The position numbers and the translations under genes were made by a program. From the NCBI GenBank assembly GCA_026419785.1, contig JAODTK010005354.1, positions 1 through 64,000 of the forward strand: a DNA stretch of 64,000 nt, in the 5' to 3' direction. The notes under the pieces are model-generated. The model made no database searches and had not been told where the DNA came from. It saw nothing but the letters and a program-made list of their open reading frames with translations. How positions within the stretch are numbered: the first letter of the stretch is position 1; every line of letters begins with the position of its first letter. This stretch comes from Sclerodactyla briareus. Taxonomy: Eukaryota; Echinodermata; Holothuroidea; Dendrochirotida; Sclerodactylidae. Shown piece by piece: positions 60,390-64,000 of this stretch.

Positions 60390-62080
60390 TTATTGCCGTT
60401 ATGCTGGTGTGTGGTGCTGCAACAAGTCGTCTTAGTGTTTGCAGATTGCATTAAATTATATTGTCGGCACAGGTTGTATGGATTAGACAGGGTTAACACA
60501 TGGCCTAGAAGTTGGGCATGGGCAGTTGCGATCCACTAGTGGTACCCTAGTGACATTCTTCTTATAGTAGCCTTTTGTGCCTACAAAGCCTTGTGAGCCA
60601 CCTTACTCCGTTGAGGGAATTTGTTACCATGTTGATTCTGTGACACATTGCAGGTTATTACCAAACCAGTTAACATGATTGGCGCGTGAAAGATGTTCAT
60701 TGACCAGGCCTGGGTGGGTGAGGCTCATTCTTGGTAGGCATCCGTAACAGTGCGTAAACCCTTTGGTTCTGGGGTCACTAGAGTTCAAAGTTTGAAAGCT
60801 TGTAAGTAAAACATAAGACTACCCATTCCAAAGAGATTGGAATTTGCCTGAAGGCTTTTTTATTTCTGAGAAATCCATGCAGTCTGACAGTATGTGTGTC
60901 TTTGTGATAGTCGTGTGAACATATATCGGTTTATGGTACGCACAGAAAAGCCTCTATTTTCGTCAGCTTGTTGGAAAATTATAGCTTGGAGAAAATAATG
61001 AATACCGTACTCATTCTGTAGAAGCTCATACCCCTCATATACACTGTAAGCAACAACAATGAATTAGACTGAGATCTAAAACTTGTCAACATTTTGGTTG
61101 CTTTTGGCAATCAAACGACCATCAACCTGAGCCCTAATTGCATTAAAATGCAATATGGTATATCAATGTCTGTGGAGATACTTTCTGCCTGATTCATTTT
61201 GATGGTACTTAAAGCACTTGAAAAAATGCATATAAATTTTGTGTCATGTGCAGATGTGCCTAGTCCGTTGAAGAAGGTTCTGACAGATGTATTTCCATTT
61301 GAACAGATCAGTATGTATGTATAATGTCCATCTTAATTAGCAAGCATGTCTTTCTGTTTTGCTCATATCAGATTTGAGTCAAGGATACAAAGCCTTGGCT
61401 TTTTGGGTTGATAACACATGATATATAGTCAATCACATCATTGAGCAATGTGGTGCCGGATGACTGTTGGGAATTAGGAATAAGTTGCCTTATTTGATTA
61501 CTTTCTAGTTTAATTGATTAGTGGTAATCATGGTTCACAGGAATTTTAAATCAATGATAATTTGGAAGTGAAACAGTATTATGTTCTCTTCAGGGATATC
61601 ATATGTGTAAATGTAAATTTAGATAAGCTAATGCATATCGACATTTCACCAATGCAGATAACTTCAATTTGTAGGACTATGCTGGCCTCTCTGAAAATTT
61701 GTGTGGTACTAAAGCCTGGTCACTCTATAACAAATCTGAGACAGGAAAACAAAGGGTGGGCCGTACCTCAATACGTTAGATTTTTCCAGTCACAGTGGGC
61801 TAACAAATCCTGATCCTGATTGATATTGGTGATTTGGGTTGGTCAGTGATCAGGTTCGATAGACAAATCAGGAGAATGAACAAGATGCCACAATCATGCA
61901 TAAATCTAGAGTAGTTGGCATGTATAGAACAATGTACATAAGTACATAACTAATGAAATGAATGCATCCTAGTGTTTATATAATTGTACAGTCTTTAAGT
62001 ACATGGTACAGTACATCAATGATTACATGAAGGCTATCACCCAAAGTAAAAAATCCAGTAGGCCTAGTCACCCCCTAGCC
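60390..62080. other. Anonymous non-coding stretch
   Basis: No recognised gene or repeat. Composition is AT-rich. Confidence 0.55.
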
Positions 62081-62440
62081 ATGGGGGGACAAGTTCCCCC
62101 CCCCCCCCCAAAAAAAAAAAGATCGAAGAGGGCAAATGGGGAAGCAAAAAAACAGGAAATGAAGGGGGGGATGGGGGAAGAAAAAAGAAAAAATCGTGAA
62201 AAAATCAGTAAAATTTGGATCATGAATAAGTGCCCATTGAGGTTAATGGGGGGAAGGGTGAGGGATACAAGGAAGCCTGCTTCAAGGCGCCTCATGAGTG
62301 AGCGGCACTGCCCCACCACCCTCCCCGCCTCATCGCTTTCGTCGGCGGAGGGAAACCCCGAACCTGGGAAGGGAATGTCCAAATTATTGGAATAGGTCGT
62401 CTTGCCCTCCCTGGCGGCGGAAGGCTACTCAGGCACCTAA
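62057..62440. repeat. G/C-tract low-complexity block
   Basis: ccatggggggacaagttcccc is followed by a C tract and A runs (62097-62120), then G- and A-rich purine sequence to about 62190. The lysine-, proline- and glycine-rich frame over it comes from these runs. It resembles the tract-bearing ends of the dispersed elements but no core motif is present. Confidence 0.55.
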
Positions 62441-62444
62441 TTTG

Positions 62445-62935
62445 CATACAACAAACTTCATTGTGCAATTCCATGGCTATATATAGTGTGATCGCTCTTA
62501 TCGATTGGTATCAGGATCTGATCAGGATCAGGAATCGTTACAATATGACCGAGGATTAAGGTATGAAATATGCAGATATGAAATAGCAAATTGTTACTAG
62601 TGGGAAAAGAGGAGAACATTAGTCTTTCCAGTAACGTGTTATACATCTCATTAACCACTGTAGCTAGTATTTTATCAACAACTACACTTTAATGAGATAA
62701 ATATTTCATGGCTTTCTAATTTAACTATAATTGTAAATATAGAGGAAGCATAGATAAAAGAATATATGAGTTCAAACAAACTAGTTAGGTTTACTGAATC
62801 ATTCTATCTTCACTGTTGCAAGAAACAAGATTGTAGTGCAATAGATGATATACATGTCCTCTTTTTTGATTGTTTAAGTCAGAGGAATCTATGCAGGGGA
62901 AAGTGTGTGTGTGCGGGTGTATGTAACGATCAGAC
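62445..62935. other. Anonymous non-coding stretch
   Basis: Nothing recognised; a short TG run lies at 62902-62925. Confidence 0.55.
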
Positions 62936-62936
62936 C

Positions 62937-63205
62937 TGTTAACTGTTAACTCGACCCCCTGATGGATGAAGCTCTTATACTTGGTATATGGATCGCTAAT
63001 TAGTACATGATCCCGATCGTTTTGGGGTCAGGTCAAAGGTCAAGAGAGGTCAACGTCTGAAAAAATCTTGTTACACGATAAGTGCGAGATGCCAGTCCGA
63101 TCAGCTCTGTTAACACAATAACTCTTACCCACAGGGCTGAAATTGGTGTAGTGGGCAATTTACAGATGAGTACATGATCTCTTTCGGGGTCAGGTCAGAG
63201 GTCTT
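62937..63205. repeat. 167-bp tandem repeat with GGTCAAAGGTCA motifs, about 1.6 units
   Basis: gtacatgatc recurs at 63003 and 63170, each followed by a ggggtcaggtca block (ggtcaggtcaaaggtcaaga in the first). The units share ctgttaac..taactc near their starts and cttggtatatgg/attggtgtagtgg. Repeats of this design are widespread in marine invertebrates, to my knowledge. Confidence 0.75.
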
Positions 63206-63228
63206 TGGCTTTTCTGGTTGAGTATAGG

Positions 63229-63330
63229 CAGGGGCGCGCAGGGTATTACGATAGGAGGGGGGGCAATGTGGTATGGAGTCTGACATGGGGGAGGGGTCTT
63301 AAGAGGAGGGGTGTCCCCCTACCCTTTGGG
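63229..63330 (+). mobile_element. CAGGGGCG-type element end
   Basis: caggggcgcgcagggtatta is followed by G tracts, as at other dispersed-element ends. The extent is unknown. Confidence 0.4.
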
Positions 63331-63627
63331 ATTTGTTTGAGTTCTTAAGTACTGCTTAGATGCAAAAATGGTGCCACATTTGATACAATTTGTAAGTGTA
63401 TCTACGACAACGGTTTAGACACAATCCAGAAATTTCTGGAAAATTAATGCATGACATTTTTCCAGGCAGGTCATTAGTTCATTGATACACCTGACAAAAA
63501 ATAAACCCGATGAAAACTGTACTACGTTGGTACAGGTAGCAGGTGACTTTTCACCCTTACTTTTGTTCTAATGCGATTTCGGAGGGGCGGAGTGATCGAG
63601 CATGCCAGTTAAAAAATATCCGATGAG

Positions 63628-64000
63628 CAGGGGCGTAAGCGATGGGTTGAAATTGGGGGGGTTAGAAGATTATGTTTCCGGACGGATCTGGCAATGGTGA
63701 CTGAATGGGGGAGGTCTAAGGGGTTGAAAATTTGGAATATTGAAACGTCCTCGATGCAATCTGTGCAATTATTTTCAGTGAAAATTGGGCGTTCAGTAAA
63801 TATCACCCGCTCATCACGTACGTACGCGGGACTCTTCCAATTTGGAACGCCGAAAAATTCTGCCCAAATCCTAAACATTGTCCGGTTTTCAGTGCAGCTC
63901 GTGGGTATGTAGCAGACCATCGATACACATTGCGCGCGAAATTGTCACTTCAGTGGGGCAATTGATCAATTTCAGTCATTTAGTAGTATCAAATTCAGAC
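63628..64000 (+). mobile_element. CAGGGGCG-type element, runs off the window
   Basis: caggggcgtaagcgatgggt tgaaattggggggg starts an element-like end. The following 350 bp contain gaaaattgggcgttcagtaa and gtcactt..gtggggcaattg but no core motif. The 103-codon minus frame across it is not a recognised gene. Confidence 0.4.

Noticed and set aside
62003-62395. 130-codon lysine-rich plus-strand frame
   Set aside because: Driven by C, A and G runs of a low-complexity block.
1-64000. CRISPR arrays, bacterial operons or phage genes
   Set aside because: No regularly spaced identical repeats with unique spacers and no dense prokaryotic-style coding; the repeats and LINEs are of animal type.
1-64000. 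Retrovirus-like or other capsid-bearing elements
   Set aside because: No long terminal repeats, protease, integrase or capsid motifs were recognised by eye.

Overview
The window reads as gene-poor, repeat-rich nuclear DNA of an animal. I found no intact host protein gene, no bacterial-type operon, no rRNA, no intact tRNA gene and no CRISPR array. The recognisable content is a CR1/L2-like LINE (two copies), an L1-type ORF1 fragment, tRNA-derived SINE-like units, short inverted-repeat DNA transposons, a MADF (Myb/SANT-like) exon, G/C-tract-bearing dispersed elements, several minisatellites and long (TA)n and (ATGT)n arrays. This mix, together with GGTCAAAGGTCA-type tandem repeats and at least five copies of the octamer TAGGCCTA, suggests a marine invertebrate, perhaps a non-vertebrate deuterostome. 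That placement is inference and is weak. All recognisable coding pieces are broken by frame changes and stops, which fits age or an unpolished long-read assembly.

Layout. From 1 to 15.6 kb there is mostly anonymous sequence with one fragment of a dispersed element (5.6 kb), a 39-bp minisatellite (13.6 kb), a 163-bp tandem duplication (12.9 kb) and a near-perfect palindrome (11.87 kb). From 15.6 to 20.8 kb lie dispersed elements with G/C tracts, a minisatellite split by such an element, two (TA)n arrays with inverted repeats around them, and a 122-bp tandem repeat. From 21 to 44 kb the DNA is largely anonymous, with SINE-like units at 23.66 and 43.76 kb, (ATGT)n and (TA)n arrays, and a 386-bp inverted-repeat element at 39.1 kb. 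From 44 to 50.2 kb there is an L1-type ORF1 remnant, a compound minisatellite block (45.9-47.5 kb), the longest open frame of the window (218 codons, unrecognised) and the 3' end of a LINE.

From 51.9 to 55.6 kb a 5'-truncated LINE lies on the minus strand with endonuclease, reverse transcriptase and C-terminal motifs. It is split by two later insertions: a second copy of the 39.1-kb inverted-repeat element and a copy of the G/C-tract element also seen at 15.6 kb. From 56.9 to 57.46 kb the ends and subterminal sequence of that same inverted-repeat family sit just upstream of a MADF-domain exon, so the short elements at 39.1 and 52.3 kb look like deletion derivatives of a larger MADF-carrying transposon, most like PIF/Harbinger in gene content. 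The last 6 kb holds a small hairpin transposon, a possible Tigger/pogo-type transposase tail, a second site of the 46-kb satellite and a 167-bp tandem repeat.

All alignments were made by eye; boundaries carry an uncertainty of about 5 to 30 bases.
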